DNA from: Sipunculus nudus
Taxonomy: Eukaryota > Annelida > Sipuncula > Golfingiida > Sipunculidae
Direction: 5' to 3'
DNA length: 64,000 nt
Assembly (NCBI GenBank): GCA_026874595.1
Contig: CM049316.1
Location: 25,503,839 to 25,567,838 of the forward strand
Shown piece by piece: positions 11,330 to 23,497 of this stretch (position 1 is the first letter of the stretch; the number at the start of each line of letters is the position of its first letter). The notes below the pieces were generated by a model. It was not told the DNA's origin. It was given only the letters and a program-made list of their open reading frames with translations, and did no database searches. Made by a program: the position numbers and the translations under genes.

Positions 11330-11523
11330 AATCACTGACTTTCTTTTCATCAATGTAAGGACCAAAATACCTAGCTTGCAGGGATTGGGAGCAAGGCAAG
11401 GACCTTTTCACCAGGCTCAAACGTCCTACTTACAGTGTGCTTGTTATACTTTGCTTTCATTTTACTTTGTGCAGATTTTATATTTGACTTTGCAATATTG
11501 TGAAGCGGAACTGAAGTGTGCCT
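11330..11523 (-). pseudogene. Integrase C-terminal fragment (Gmr1-like)
   Basis: Read on the minus strand this matches 34810-35040 of the other copy: KSAQSKMKAKYN, then RTFEPGEKVLALLPIP and, after a break, an FGPYI-like motif. This is the GPY/F-type C-terminal domain found in many gypsy-group integrases. A stop and a frameshift interrupt it. It is followed directly by RT sequence, after a deletion of roughly 200 bp relative to the other copy. Confidence 0.8.
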
Positions 11524-11524
11524 G

Positions 11525-11630
11525 AAAACACACCATTAACAAGTGCATGTGCACCAGTAAAAGACCTATTAGAAAACAGCAAAGTGTTTGCTAACATGAA
11601 GTCTAGCCTGAATCAGTGTCCCTCAAAATT
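11525..11630 (-). pseudogene. Possible aspartic protease remnant
   Basis: The minus strand reads ILRDTDSG, which resembles the D-T-G active-site turn of a retroelement protease with the Gly replaced by Asp. After a one-base shift it continues as DFMLANTLLFSNRSFTGAHALVNG. It sits after the acidic linker and before the integrase C-terminus, where a protease would be expected. The other copy has nothing comparable. The assignment rests on position and one short motif. Confidence 0.45.
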
Positions 11631-11639
11631 CAAATAGGG

Positions 11640-11999
11640 GTAGAGTCTGAAAAATCACTTGAAAATGATACAAACCATCATTTGAGAATGGCTCAAATAA
11701 CTCCATTTCAGAGTCAGGAGAGGAATCTACTACCTCAGTTTTATCAAACAAAGAACTGACACTGACAATGACAGTGTCAGTCATAAACTCTTTTTTAGGG
11801 TCCTTCAAGGAATCTACATCCTTTTTACAATTAAACTCCTCATGGGAGTCAACAGAGGAATTTTCCTCAGCAGAAACAAACTTCTGTTTGTCATAAAAGG
11901 TCCTTGCCTCATTTGAAATACTCTCGCAAGAGTCATAAAAGGACTTAAGGACTTAGCCTTATTTTAAGAATACTTGTCGCAGGAGTCTTGAAAGGACCT
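11640..11999 (-). pseudogene. Acidic Ser/Asp/Glu-rich linker between Gag and Pol (Gmr1-like)
   Basis: The frame at 11808-11623 translates to an acidic segment including DSSPDSEMELFEPF, which is also present at about 33820-33860 in the other copy. Upstream, repeated units of the type GACTCC plus Glu codons give a D-S-x-E-E pattern. The LTR end is fused directly to this region at 11999/12000, so the primer-binding site and all of Gag are absent. Confidence 0.75.
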
Positions 12000-12827
12000 T
12001 GTTACGGAATCTAATGTAACCAGACAAAGTTTGCGTGATGAACATAAATTTTGCCAAGGAGATAAAAAAAAATCAGATTCTGTAACACTAGGCAGCGTGA
12101 AATGTCTAGGGGAATGAATAAAGAAGTCAGTGGTTTTTTGTTTGTTAACAAATAACCATAATTTATTCTTAAAGCAACCCTAACTTACAATACACTAAGC
12201 CAATACAATGACACAGTATAACAGCAGTATTACAGCAAATCAATACAATCACACAGTAAAAAATAAAAAAAGTGCACAGTACCAGGATACCACCACTGTC
12301 ACAGCGACAAGTCCTTTAAAATGTCTAAGCCAGACGAACAGTTCGCATAAATTCTCAAGGAGAATAACAGTCCAATGTAAAGTTCTTGAAGACCCAATAA
12401 GATTTGTCAGAAGAAAATCTGAAGAAAATCTATAATTGCCGCACTTATCGAAATAGGTCCCACAAACTGACATACACGCTTCTGTGTCTGCTGGAATATT
12501 CTCTCACCTCTCTCCCCCGGGTCTAAAACATAGCCCCCTTTTTATAACTTCACCTCCAGCCGAGAACCTTCCATTGCTCGAACATTCTAAAGAGTCTAAC
12601 ACAGTACACACGTGCAAAGAATATACTAGAACAAAGAACGCTGTTTATCTAGGGTTCAACCAATGCGGATTAAACCAAGCCTGCAACATCCGGCCAGGCG
12701 AGGCCGCTACAACACGAGCTACGCGTGGCACACAAACGAAATGCCAACAACACATGGAACATCCGTGTGCACAATAAAAGAATCATCTGTCAGGCCGCTG
12801 CACACAATAAAAGGGGCACCTGTAACA
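12000..12827 (-). repeat. LTR of Gmr1-like element, copy 2 (828 bp)
   Basis: It starts TGTTACAGGTGCCCC at 12827 and ends CCGTAACA at 12000, giving the inverted terminal hexamer TGTTAC...GTAACA. It aligns throughout with the LTRs at 31380 and 53100. A TATA-like TTATAAAAAGG lies around 12550-12535. A poly-A signal AATAAA lies at 12167-12162, about 160 bp before the LTR end. This copy has a unique roughly 55-bp stretch near its start (a second TTTTATTGTG-like segment). Confidence 0.9.
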
Positions 12828-13152
12828 ATATATATATATATATGCTTCAATTGCCTTTGCCAAAGGGGTAGTATTCCCTTTATTCTCAGGTTCGAGACAT
12901 AACATGGATGTCACCATATATACATTTAACAGGGGAACATGTTGGCTTCCTGGGTTCCTTGGATTACAGGATATCTCTTCGCATCTCTCCATTAGTAGAA
13001 AAGATGAAGCATTGCATATGCAGATAATGAATTATTATTATTGATAATTCTACATTTCATTCGGTTTGATTCTTTAAATATGATATCTTTTTTTTTCAAT
13101 TAATTTATCTAGTACAACCGATATTTCTGGAATTAAACATGAGGATTTAAAC

Positions 13153-13197
<45 letters not shown>
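12828..13197. repeat. (TA)n - block Z - block X - (TA)n
   Basis: A short (TA)n (12828-12843) abuts the LTR start. Block Z (12865-12990, with CCCTTTATTCTCAGG and GATTACAGGATATCTCTTCGC) recurs at 13905-14022. Block X (13000-13150) recurs at 10574-10734. A second (TA)n runs 13156-13197 and is followed by ATTTCGGCCTCG, which also follows the array ending at 13769. Confidence 0.8.
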
Positions 13198-13203
<6 letters not shown>

Positions 13204-13664
13204 GGCCTCGCCCTCAAAGTCTTTACTACAACTTATAGAATCAGCGGTATCTATATATGGAGCAAAATGCTTTTGTATTAAGAAATAGTTTGTACACGAT
13301 TATTACACACTAAAATTATCCATTCGAAGAAATAATTAAAGATGAAGACACAATCGTAGAAACTAATGTGTTTTACTTTTAAAGCCTGTAACATCCTATA
13401 TTTTGGCATAGGAAATTTCAATTCATTCTTTTTAAACACGATTTATAGCCCTTTTTTAATAATGTGAAATGCCAGATGTGCCATTTTTTACCCGTATTTT
13501 CCTTCTGGTACTCGGTACTCTACATAATAATGACACGTTTACAAATCGACTTATGCATCGATAGCTCTTGATAGCTCTAGGATTTGTAAAGAAATGACTC
13601 TTAACTTTAAATATAAACACTATATATTGCGGAACGTTAATTTGTTGAATTTTTCCTGAGAGTA

Positions 13665-14022
<358 letters not shown>

Positions 14023-15513
14023 AGTTGTACCTCGGGGTTTTCCACATAAATCTTTGATATTCTTGACTTGCGTGTGTGAGTAATGAGGCGGCTTCTTAAC
14101 TGGCCCCTCGATGGTATTGGTGTTGTAATTTGCGATTTACAAGGCCGCGCTGCCTTGCGGGAAACTTCCAAAAGTTGTTCGGCAAATTTCAAGAAACAAG
14201 ACACAAGCAAGCCTTTGACATAATTATTGAGGCCAAGCGGAATGGAAGTTTCATGCTCAACCTGCAAACACATTATATTTAGTTCTGCACCCAGGTTGGA
14301 CTGCGCCGTTGGGATGCCGGAGGGTATACCAGCGGGCCTTTGAGTTTTTTACTATTGCTTCTTTCAACATAGATCCCAAGACGGGCAGCATACGGCCCAC
14401 AATGTAAATAGATGCAAGACTTGAACATCTTTGTCAATTTGTGTGGTCCAAAACATTATCGCATGGAATACTGCCTTTCCAAAGGTATACTTTTTTTTAT
14501 AAATTTTAGGCTAGAATCAGTTTGATAAGGGAATTATCTAACATAAGGGAATTATTTAACTTTAATACTGTATCCTTAAAAAAGACCGATGTTTATGTAA
14601 TGTGCTTCTTGTTCGGCATATCTGAATGGTCTTCCTTGCCCTCTAAATGTTATTTATACCTGCGCCATTGGTGGATTTAGAAGCTCGGTGCATTGTGGTT
14701 GACAGATGTCACGCCTGCAAAACGTTAACAGTGGATTGGTATTTTTTATAACGCCGATTCTGTGCAGTGCTTAGTCAAGAAAAAAAAAACGTTTGGAAGA
14801 AAGCAGCTAAATATTAGCTTGTTAATATATGCATTACGGGCGAGGGATTGATTCCTTCTTCGTGGTGTTTACGAAGAAAGTCTTAAAGTGATAATATATA
14901 AATATATATATATATATATATTTAAAGAGAGAGGGGGGGATGATTTCTGTGTATACCATTTCAGTCTATATACAAATAACCAGCAAGGTTATTCATACGC
15001 TCCATAAGCAGTGGTTACGCCATGCTCAACTATTCGCTACACAAACCGCTGCAAGAAACCGCGGTTGCCAGTCAAGTTTAGCCACCAGGCGCCGCTGTCT
15101 CTGGGGAATTCCCCCTGCGTAATATTTAACCATTCACATTGCAGGCATGACCAGCACAATCGGATGTTGTTCAAAGTGCCGGTCGATTTGCACTGCGGTC
15201 GAATGGCTTGGCAGCATAGAATACACACAATCTCTATATTAAATTGCTTGTTTGGCCTTGAGGTCAGTTATCCCTAACTGTTTTCATACTTCCTCTCTTG
15301 CAGTGCCGGCATGAACGCAGCCATGTATGTTTACACGTTGATCCCATCAGATTTCTTTTGTCATTTTTTGCATTTTTGTTACACGCTTAGCCAATCAGAT
15401 TTTTTCTTTTCCAGCCAAACCTGAAGAATCTTTCTATTTCTCACAGCGTGTGAGTGGAAGGTCACCGGGAGATCACTCGCTTTGTTCAGAGTGTAGGCTA
15501 TTCAAACATCTAT

Positions 15514-15518
<5 letters not shown>
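14023..15518. other. Unassigned, one short (TA)n at 14893-14922
   Basis: Apart from the TA run and a GA-rich end (14925-14940) nothing was recognised. The 15000-15260 part is GC-richer but has no recognisable protein motif. Confidence 0.4.
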
Positions 15519-15563
<45 letters not shown>

Positions 15564-15753
15564 TATATACAGTGAAACCTCGTTGTGTCGAACTCACTAA
15601 AGTCGGATACCCCGCTTATGTAGAAGTTACAGACTCATTATTCCGGACAACTCTAGGTAAATTATTACCAAATAAAACCCCCTTGTGTCGAACCTCGGAT
15701 GTGTCGAAGTTTTCTGTGGGTCCCTTCGACTTCAACACAACGAGGTGGCACTG

Positions 15754-15848
<95 letters not shown>
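15519..15848. repeat. (TA)n array split by a MITE
   Basis: The array occupies 15519-15569 and 15754-15848. A MITE at 15570-15753 interrupts it. The second half has TTTAT interruptions near 15820. Confidence 0.9.
15570..15753. mobile_element. Pogo/Tigger-like MITE inserted in (TA)n, 184 bp
   Basis: The left end reads CAGTGAAACCTCGTTGTGT. The right end is the reverse complement of CAGTGCCACCTCGTTGTGT. The 23-bp terminal inverted repeats match at 20 positions. TA flanks both sides, as expected for the TA target of Tc1-mariner-type elements, although inside a TA array this is not diagnostic. The subterminal GTGTCGAA and its inverted copy recur several times. No transposase is present, so a related autonomous element would be needed for mobility. 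Confidence 0.8.
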
Positions 15849-16159
15849 GGATTTTTTTCTTGTTTTGTAAAAAAAATGAAAATAAAAAATTCCCACGCAC
15901 CCTATTATTTAAATTTCTGTGAATATTCTTAAGGCACATTACCTCAGTAAATGTAGATTTTATCTTTCTTTTCAAATATATTTTCTTTGTTTTTACAGAC
16001 GCTGTAAACAAAGCGTCTAAACATGAATTAGATAACATCATTCGGAAACTTACCGTTTGAGATGGTGGAATCTGACCTGCGTCTTAAGACGATAGGGAAA
16101 TTTGATGAGCACGTCCAAGCAAACATTTGTAGTAGGATATATTCCATTAGTAAAGTGAC

Positions 16160-16490
16160 GAGTTTACCATGACAGCTATTTCATCTGCATGTACGTTGGT
16201 TTTATGATGAACATTGTCTTTCTAGCCAGGTACTATATTATGTTTTCAACGGAAAAAAAAGAATGACGCTCCAGGTTTCTCAGTAACAAATGAACTGGGT
16301 ATATTGTTACAACTAACATATTTTTTATATAATTAAATCTCATTCCTTCACCACTAATATTGATAAAACTACTTCTAAAACAACATTGTCCTTCTTTTAA
16401 GAGGCTTTTAAGGAGTCGCGTCTTCGCTTTATATTACAAAAGTAATCACCGTTCCCTACCAATTGATAAGCACACCTGTCATCATTTTTT
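16160..16490 (+). repeat. Dispersed repeat, paired with 6170-6495
   Basis: It shares GAACATTGTCTTTCTA, CCAGGTACTATATTATG, CCAGGTTTCTCAG and CCTTCTTTTAAGAGGC with the copy about 10 kb upstream, same orientation. The class is unknown. Confidence 0.65.
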
Positions 16491-16718
16491 TCAAAAATAA
16501 ACACACAGACACATTATCCCAAAGACGTCCTCTGTGCGTGTGTTTTTTTTAGCTTTGTTATCCTCTCCTCCATTTTCGGTCCTACTTTGTAGACCGAAAT
16601 ACATCTAACTACTCTGCAGAATTTCCGTAACTTATTCTGCTTACATATTGATGAGACGTAGGTTATAACTACTAAACTATTCTTATAACCCTCTATGCCT
16701 GATGTATAAGCTCGCATA

Positions 16719-16740
16719 TTTATCTACAAGCTGTTAGTAA
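16719..16740 (+). repeat. 22-bp repeat shared with 55176-55197
   Basis: TTTATCTACAAGC followed by TGTTAGTAA is found exactly, in reverse complement, at 55176-55197. It is too short to classify and may be the edge of a dispersed repeat. Confidence 0.55.
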
Positions 16741-17415
16741 CGGGTTATATGTGCCAATGTTAACAAAAAGAAAGGCCATTTATCATAAGGTGGTTAGTTA
16801 CATATATGACGGACGGCGAAAGGCACTAGCTACAAAACAACCCTTTTACAATGATCAGGTTAGCCTGACTTCCCCCAGATGTCCTGGTTGAGTGTGTTTG
16901 GATTAATTTGCGGGCCTCGTTCATTAAAAAAGCGTGAATATAAACGAGATAAACACTCTGTGGGGCGCGATCGGCGTTTTCTGGTCCATTTTTATTAAAG
17001 GTTCACCGGTTCAAGGTTATATTTAGTGAATAGATGTCACAAATAGGAAGAGGCCCCCTTAAAATGACGTTCAAATGTGAATTTTATCCTACGAGATGAA
17101 GGCATATCTCTCCTATGTGTGTAATATAATTTAGAATTGTCATTAAATTTAAATTTATAAAATATCGGTTGTAAGAGAAGAATGTTCAGCTGTAATACTG
17201 GATGTATGGCGCTATTCCGGCCCTCTGATATTAGAGCGTCAGAGATCCATAAACATCTTGTGTTGAGGACCGCACTGTTATACTGGATGAACATGCAAAT
17301 ATATTCGTTATTACTGACAGCGCCTCATGGCCTGCCGATACGCTGCCATTTCAGGCCATTCGTTATATGGGCTAAACTGCTGAGTGGGAGGGTTCGTTTT
17401 CAGTGATGGTGGAAC

Positions 17416-17418
<3 letters not shown>

Positions 17419-17487
<69 letters not shown>
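17419..17487. repeat. (TA)n array
   Basis: About 35 TA units with one TTT interruption at 17459-17461. It is the last of the eight arrays clustered from 10.7 kb. Confidence 0.95.
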
Positions 17488-20135
17488 CCGATGTTTTAAA
17501 ATACAATAAAAAAAATCCAAATCAGCATGCAGTTTTTAGCGAATTGTCCTTTTATCTCACCGTGTATACTCAGAACCTCCCATCCAGAGCGTTTTGCAAG
17601 CGTCTGCTACAGCACAAGTATGGTCATAAGGTAGAATCGGCTATATATACGTGTAGGCCTACACTAAGCAGGGGCATTTCATTTGCAAAAAAAGTGCATT
17701 TACATCCATTTCATAACAGGTTTGAAAAAAGAAAACAACCATATTCATTGTCAAACTCACACCTCAGTAATCTGATATTCTCCGGTAGCTGTCCATTCAA
17801 TTGATTACCACGTTAACTGACAGTTAAATGAGGTTGCTTGAAATTGATATACATTCAATGCAGATAACTTGAAAATTAACATTTTTGGATCGAAATGAAC
17901 CGGGTGATGTTTGGTTAAACAGGATATACTGTCTGCTGTTTCTAGGTATACTTGAAATATGCATAAATAAAAAATGACCAGCAGGCGAGGCAGTTAGTAG
18001 CTGAAAGAGTCAGAATTATTTTGAAATTCTACGACAAATGGCGCAGTATATAGGACAGACCTTGGCCGGAGCTGGAACTTTAAGGGATCAATTAAGATCC
18101 CGGGGCATCTCTGCGAGTTCCGAAAAAAAAACTAATTAGGTATATACATTGTACTGTATGATAAATGAAATTAGTAGACTGAACTATTTAGAGGGTGTAT
18201 AGCCTAAAGGCTGACAAAATAAACGATCCAAGTAACTTAAAGAGCCTCGGTGAATAAAATCCATATTAATATTAAACATATTAAATGATAATTATGTCAT
18301 TCCTCAGTCCCTACAGGCAAGGGACACACAGCAGGTGTGCTCCACTTCGACATATATCTATAGCAAATCGCCAGCTTGCCCTCCAGTGCTCTGTGGATGT
18401 GGCCTGTTACCTGATCTGAATTATTCATCAATTATATAGTATTACCCCCTGAAAACTTCCATACCTGCCCATTTTGGGGGTAACTGCCTTAGACTTTCAG
18501 AACCAATAGCTTAAATCTATGTATTCATGGTATTTGAAAATTAAATCAACAGTGCTTACTAGAAAACAATATGCGATAGTCAAAGTATAGGGTGAAATTC
18601 ATGGTAGTGTTTTTACATTTGTTGATTATTTTAAAAATACATTGAATTTCTGACCTGATCTCCAGTGTTTACTTAAATCTAAATTAACTGTAGTTATTTT
18701 CTGGATGAACTGATTTCTAGCTTAAGCGGTTAACATATTCATTAAGTAAAAAGATTCTCGACTAAACACAGGATCCAGTCCATAATTACTCAATACTGAC
18801 CTAATTTTCTTCATTTTTATTAAACATATAATGAAATGCTCTGTGCCTTAATCATAACAATACAAGCTGAACATTTTTCAGTCTTGAATTGTTAAAATAG
18901 GTTTTGAATGCAATCTGGGTTAGTTTAATTTTTCAAAGGAACAAACACAGTGACCTATAGTGTCCGGTTTAGTAGAACGTCTGTACATCGTACTCTATGT
19001 TAAATTTTTAAAATCCGTAGATAACGATGAAAAAAAGCTAATCTAACGGGCAGACAAACTGCTGATAGGACGACTATAGACGGTTGATCATCACCATATA
19101 CTCTTCTGAACCACCGAAGCAATTAGCCCGAACATTCAGACTCCATTCAGGAATGGAGTCCGAACACCTGTTGGTGAGGGTTTCCCCTCTTATTCGACCA
19201 CAACCCCAAAAGGGTATCACTTGCAAATTAACAGGGGGATCTATGCAAATTACCTAAAACACCCAAATATGGTGGTTCCCTCATAAATCCCCCAAGGATA
19301 GACCCTCCTTAGCCTAGCCAACATGCCTTGCCAGGCTGTTAACAAGAGCCGATTGAGGTAACCATTTTCTGTATTTCTTGAGAGTAAGTGCCAATAATTT
19401 AATACATACTGAACATTTAAGTTACAATTTATTTCTCAACTGAGTCAACACAGCTGTATTATGCGTAATATGTAGAGGTTGTTGCATGTCCTCCTGCTGA
19501 ACGCCGAATATCATAGTCCGAACCGCTTTGGTCAGATCTGACCATGCGTTAGAGGGTAAACTCTCCACCTTAGGAGCTGTAACGCAAACAAGAAAGAACA
19601 AATAGAATAGTTTGCGTGACAGGCATGTAGCTACGAAGCAATATGCAAGGCCCTTTTTTTTTTACATTCCCATCATATCGAAAAGTTCCATCAGCTCATT
19701 TATAAATCTCTATGATATATTTTAACATTTTGTTTGGTTAATTCCTTTATTTGTTATTTTGATGGGAACAAGCTGGGTTTGGTCCCTTGGCATGTATGCC
19801 CTCTGTGCGTGCGCTATTGACAAAGTGGCCTTATAGTTACATCCGTTGGCCCGGAAACAAGAGGGTGCTACTGCCCTTTTTGCATGAGAAAGGGCAATCA
19901 ACAGTTTTCTCTTGTTTCAGGGGTGAAATTAAACATTTTGAACCATAATTGCAGTCTTCATCCCTGACAGAGGTTAAGAAAAGAGGCCACTTTAAACAAT
20001 ATTTATACAGAAATATAGTCTCTCCCTGTGAGGACATGCATGGAACCGGACAGAAGGGGTTTAACATAAAGTTCTGTATAATTTTCCTAGATTATAGCAT
20101 ATCTGTATTCGTCAGGTGGAACTCAGATGCTCAGC
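17488..20135. other. No feature recognised
   Basis: AT-rich sequence with short open frames only. None has a recognisable motif. Confidence 0.45.
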
Positions 20136-20184
20136 GGGGGGGGGGGGGGGGGGGAGGGGGGTTCGTCCGAACCCCCCCCCCCCC
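20136..20184. repeat. G19-A-G6 / C13 hairpin-forming tract
   Basis: A run of 19 G, then A, then 6 G, then TTCGTCCGAA, then 13 C. The inner part GGGGGGTTCG pairs perfectly with CGAACCCCCC across a two-base loop, and the G tract itself could form a quadruplex. The flanking text suggests it is part of a dispersed repeat. Confidence 0.85.
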
Positions 20185-21008
20185 AGCCTACGGGCTTGAC
20201 TAAACTTGACATAGCCCTGACATCGGAGGTTGAACAGGTCTAGACCTTGCACTCGGTAATATTCCTTGAATTACACTGATGTGAGTGCATGCTTGAAAGC
20301 TTATGGTTAATTCCATAAGTATTACAAGATATCTCAACAGAGAGAAACGATAAACACAAGCGGAACGAAACACGGAAGAAACAGTTTTTTTTAGCAGCGT
20401 TTACTTCTCGCGCGGTTACAGTAAGCGTATGAAGAAAAGTCTCAGTTTTTTATAATAATCCATGTAAATGGTCCGCGGTATGCGGAGTTAGACCAGAAAA
20501 AAAAATTGAATTCTTCGAGGAGAATTGTATTCTCATCCCGAGACCTGATTACCATACTTTAACATATATATCGAATGCAGCGTGCTCTTACGGGTTTGAC
20601 ATTAATATTCCCGCACACCACGATTTTTGACATGCCGCCGCATACTACGCTCCTCAGGCAACGTTTATACACTGCAGTCGTCCTAGATCTCCTTTGTTTT
20701 AACCGCTGCTTTGCTAAGCAACATACTCGTATAACTTTTTCATTCGTTAAGCAAGAATTCGGTTATCAATTTCAAACAAGTATTATATAAGCTATAAAGT
20801 ATACTTACTTTACTAGAAATAACTCAGGTTGATTTAATGCCTGAGTAATTTCAACAGACAACAAAGTGGATTTACAAATATATTTCTTTTACATAGGTTT
20901 CTATACAGTGAATAAAGAACAAGAAAACTCTGGTGAAAAAAAAAACATCTTACTCCAGCAGAATACCTCACCACAAGTCATAACTTGTCTGAATATACGA
21001 GCAATGTG

Positions 21009-21391
21009 TCACGTTAACATAACATGAGCGTCACGTCCAAGAATAAGCGTTTGATTCCCGAGGACCTCTCCGAGTGAACATCGAGTACAATTCATCTGGA
21101 TGAGGAGGTGATGGATGCAGCCGTCTGGGTAAACATCTCCACACTCCCCGGGAGCTTCTACCATTGTTTTATGACGCCCCGCTTGAGACTTAGCGTGATA
21201 TGGACGATGGAATTGTTCAGCTTTATGCCCCCTCTGTCCTTTTGCGTGTTTACCAATGTCAGCGTTGGTTATGATAAATTGTGAGACATCCTCTCCCTCA
21301 GGAACTAATCCATCTTTCTTGAAAGATATAATCACCCCCCTATCACTCCGCAAAACCGATCTGAGTGTTCTGTGAACTTCCCACATAACAT
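21009..21391 (-). other. GC-richer open frame of about 126 codons, possible exon of unknown function
   Basis: I do not recognise this protein. The frame is open from an in-frame stop just upstream of 21420 down to TGA at 21009-21011, and its GC content is clearly above the AT-rich flanks, which is what suggests coding sequence. On the minus strand a pyrimidine-rich stretch (CCTTGTTTTTCTCAC) followed by the first AG at about 21392 would make a plausible splice acceptor just before ATG TTATG. The C-terminus has a Cys-x-x-Cys (NCTRCSLGEVLG) and ends LILGRDAHVMLT, faintly like the tail of netrin-type (NTR) modules. No convincing splice donor was found. It could equally be a chance frame or an unknown repeat. 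Confidence 0.3.
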
Positions 21392-22182
21392 CTTTATCAG
21401 GGGGCCGATCGGCGATTTATATTGTGAGAAAAACAAGGTATTACTACTAAATCATGAAATTGTGCGCTTATAAATTTTAACTTCTGTTATTTGCCTATTT
21501 GCCGTCCGACAACATCGGTTACTGCCACCGCATGAATAAGTGTTTCCTCTATATCTTATATCAACTACCGGTCAAATCTTATTACATTATTCTTTAATTT
21601 GCAAAACATATATCCTGGATAAAATATGCCAATTCCCCGTTTAATGAAACAGATTAAATGTAGAAACCATCTAGAAACTTGGTTCATGTTTAATATATTA
21701 AATAAATATTAAATAACCTTTGGTAGCTACAATGCACATAAATATAATCTTTGCTTAAATCATGATTAAACTTAGATATATTGTTTTTCAGTTGTAAAAT
21801 GAGATTGTGTAAAATATACGTGACCCGACCCCGCTATCCGGCCGCATCCGTCGGGATTCTCACCCTCGCCCACGGCCAGTAATTCCACTTGCCCGCTGTT
21901 GGCGGGTAACAGTCGTAAAAATGCCCTTTCCAAATACCATCATTGCTTACGCTCATTAGAAAGAAACTGCTTATCAAGTAAATTTGCTTATCCTTAATTT
22001 ATCATCTTCCAAGATAGGAAATCATTTTGGATCTTTTAAGTAAATTATCATTTACATAGGTCAGATGTATTCATACATAAATTGCATTGTAGCTTTTAGT
22101 AGTGATCTGAATGAAATCATCGATTTATCAGTTTACATTATATGTAAAAGTGTTTACTTTTTTACTACCGAAAATTACAACA

Positions 22183-22640
22183 CAGTGTAGTGATTTAGTC
22201 GAATCGGCAACATCCGTGTCCGAGTGCAGCTCTGAGTCCGAGCCATCCGAGGCCGAGTCCTTGAGTTTCGAATCCAAGTCAACCTTCTGGGAGCCGAGTA
22301 CAAGTCTGAGTCCTATGCACAACTCCTTTTTAAAAAAATATTAAAATTATATTTTGTAGTATTACGTGTATTTTAAGTCAGTTTATTCATGCTTTTTACT
22401 TGAATGGTAAATAACCTTTAGCTCCCGATGTCGAACTAAAAGTTCGGTAATTTTGCATACGTAATTTATATTCTGTTGGTTATTCGCGCATGAATATAAA
22501 TATATTCAGTATGTGAAAGAGATTTCAATCTGCTGGACTCGAGATGGACTCCGCTCTGATTTCTCGAGTCTTTACCTCCGGAGTCCGAAGTCGAATCAAA
22601 GCCCGGACTCGAGGCTTTCTCATTGACGCAGCGATATCAT
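22183..22640. repeat. CGAGTCC-rich repeat, hAT-like MITE candidate (copy 1)
   Basis: The left end contains CAGTGTAGTGATTTAGTCG. Both edges are crowded with GAGTCC, GGACTC and CTCGAG motifs (22215-22315 and 22535-22615), with an AT-rich middle. The same arrangement occurs at 30636-31162 and 61805-62085. The CAGTG-type ends suggest an hAT-like non-autonomous element. No eight-base target duplication was confirmed. Confidence 0.5.
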
Positions 22641-23497
22641 ATGATGTCATGAGAGTGAGATTATTTTATTATTTCTTTAGAATAGTCACAACCAGCCCAT
22701 ATATCAAGTCATGTAATAGAACCTTAAAAACACCAATTCAATGTGCAAAGGGATATAAGACTACGCACGGAGCCTACTATTGTCTTATAGTATATCAGGA
22801 TTTTTATATAAACTGTACATTTGAAAGTAACAATAGTCTCGATTTTTACCGGCTAAACTGGATTATATTAATGGACTTCGCGTGGCTCTTCACAATCGAA
22901 TGAGATTGAACGTGGGACGAATCGAGGTAGCATTCTGATTTTTATCAGCAACATGACCGAGCCGATGCAATCCAATTTATTTTGAGAGGCATAAGTGTTC
23001 TGGGGATAAAAGGTAATACCAACGGCAACATCAATAAAACAGAAATCCATTATAAAAATAAATTAAAAAAAGTAGCCCAAGTAGGCGCACTGATTATGTG
23101 ATAATAAAATGCACTGAATCCCCAAACCAAAGCTTCCTGTGCCATAATCCCTTACAATCAAATTTAGGGTATTTTTTGGGGTGTCCAAAAATGCATCTCA
23201 CGCACATGTTCATCTAAATAGGACATAATCGAAAATTTGAATAATTAAAATATAAGAAAATGTTACCACATGTGCCTGCCATTTTAACGTAGGTAGTGGA
23301 TACCATCCCATTGAGAAGTTCCACGTTAGAATATCGTTATAATATGTGAGAGAAGATTTTTTTTCCTCTCATTTGTTTTTCAGATCCAGGATCATCTTGT
23401 TCTATAGCTGAGGTAGTCACTTTATATTTTTGTTGAAACTGCATAACTGGAGTTGACACAAAAGTCATGATATACTGGTCGCTGTCATATCGTTTCC

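Larger units (their letters stand above)
10785..12827 (-). mobile_element. Reversed, internally deleted Gmr1-like LTR retrotransposon (copy 2)
   Basis: The minus strand reads LTR (12827-12000), then acidic linker, a protease scrap, the integrase C-terminus and the first part of reverse transcriptase, ending at ATGCCG next to a (TA)n array. Relative to the copy at 31380-36566 it lacks the primer-binding site and Gag, the integrase zinc and catalytic domains, a stretch between integrase and RT, and everything after the middle of RT. Two sections missing from the other copy survive here: the front of the protease and RT motifs 1-2. Integrase precedes RT, as in the other copy. Both edges of the element are (TA)n, so insertion into a TA array or later recombination there is likely. 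It is not functional. Confidence 0.85.
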
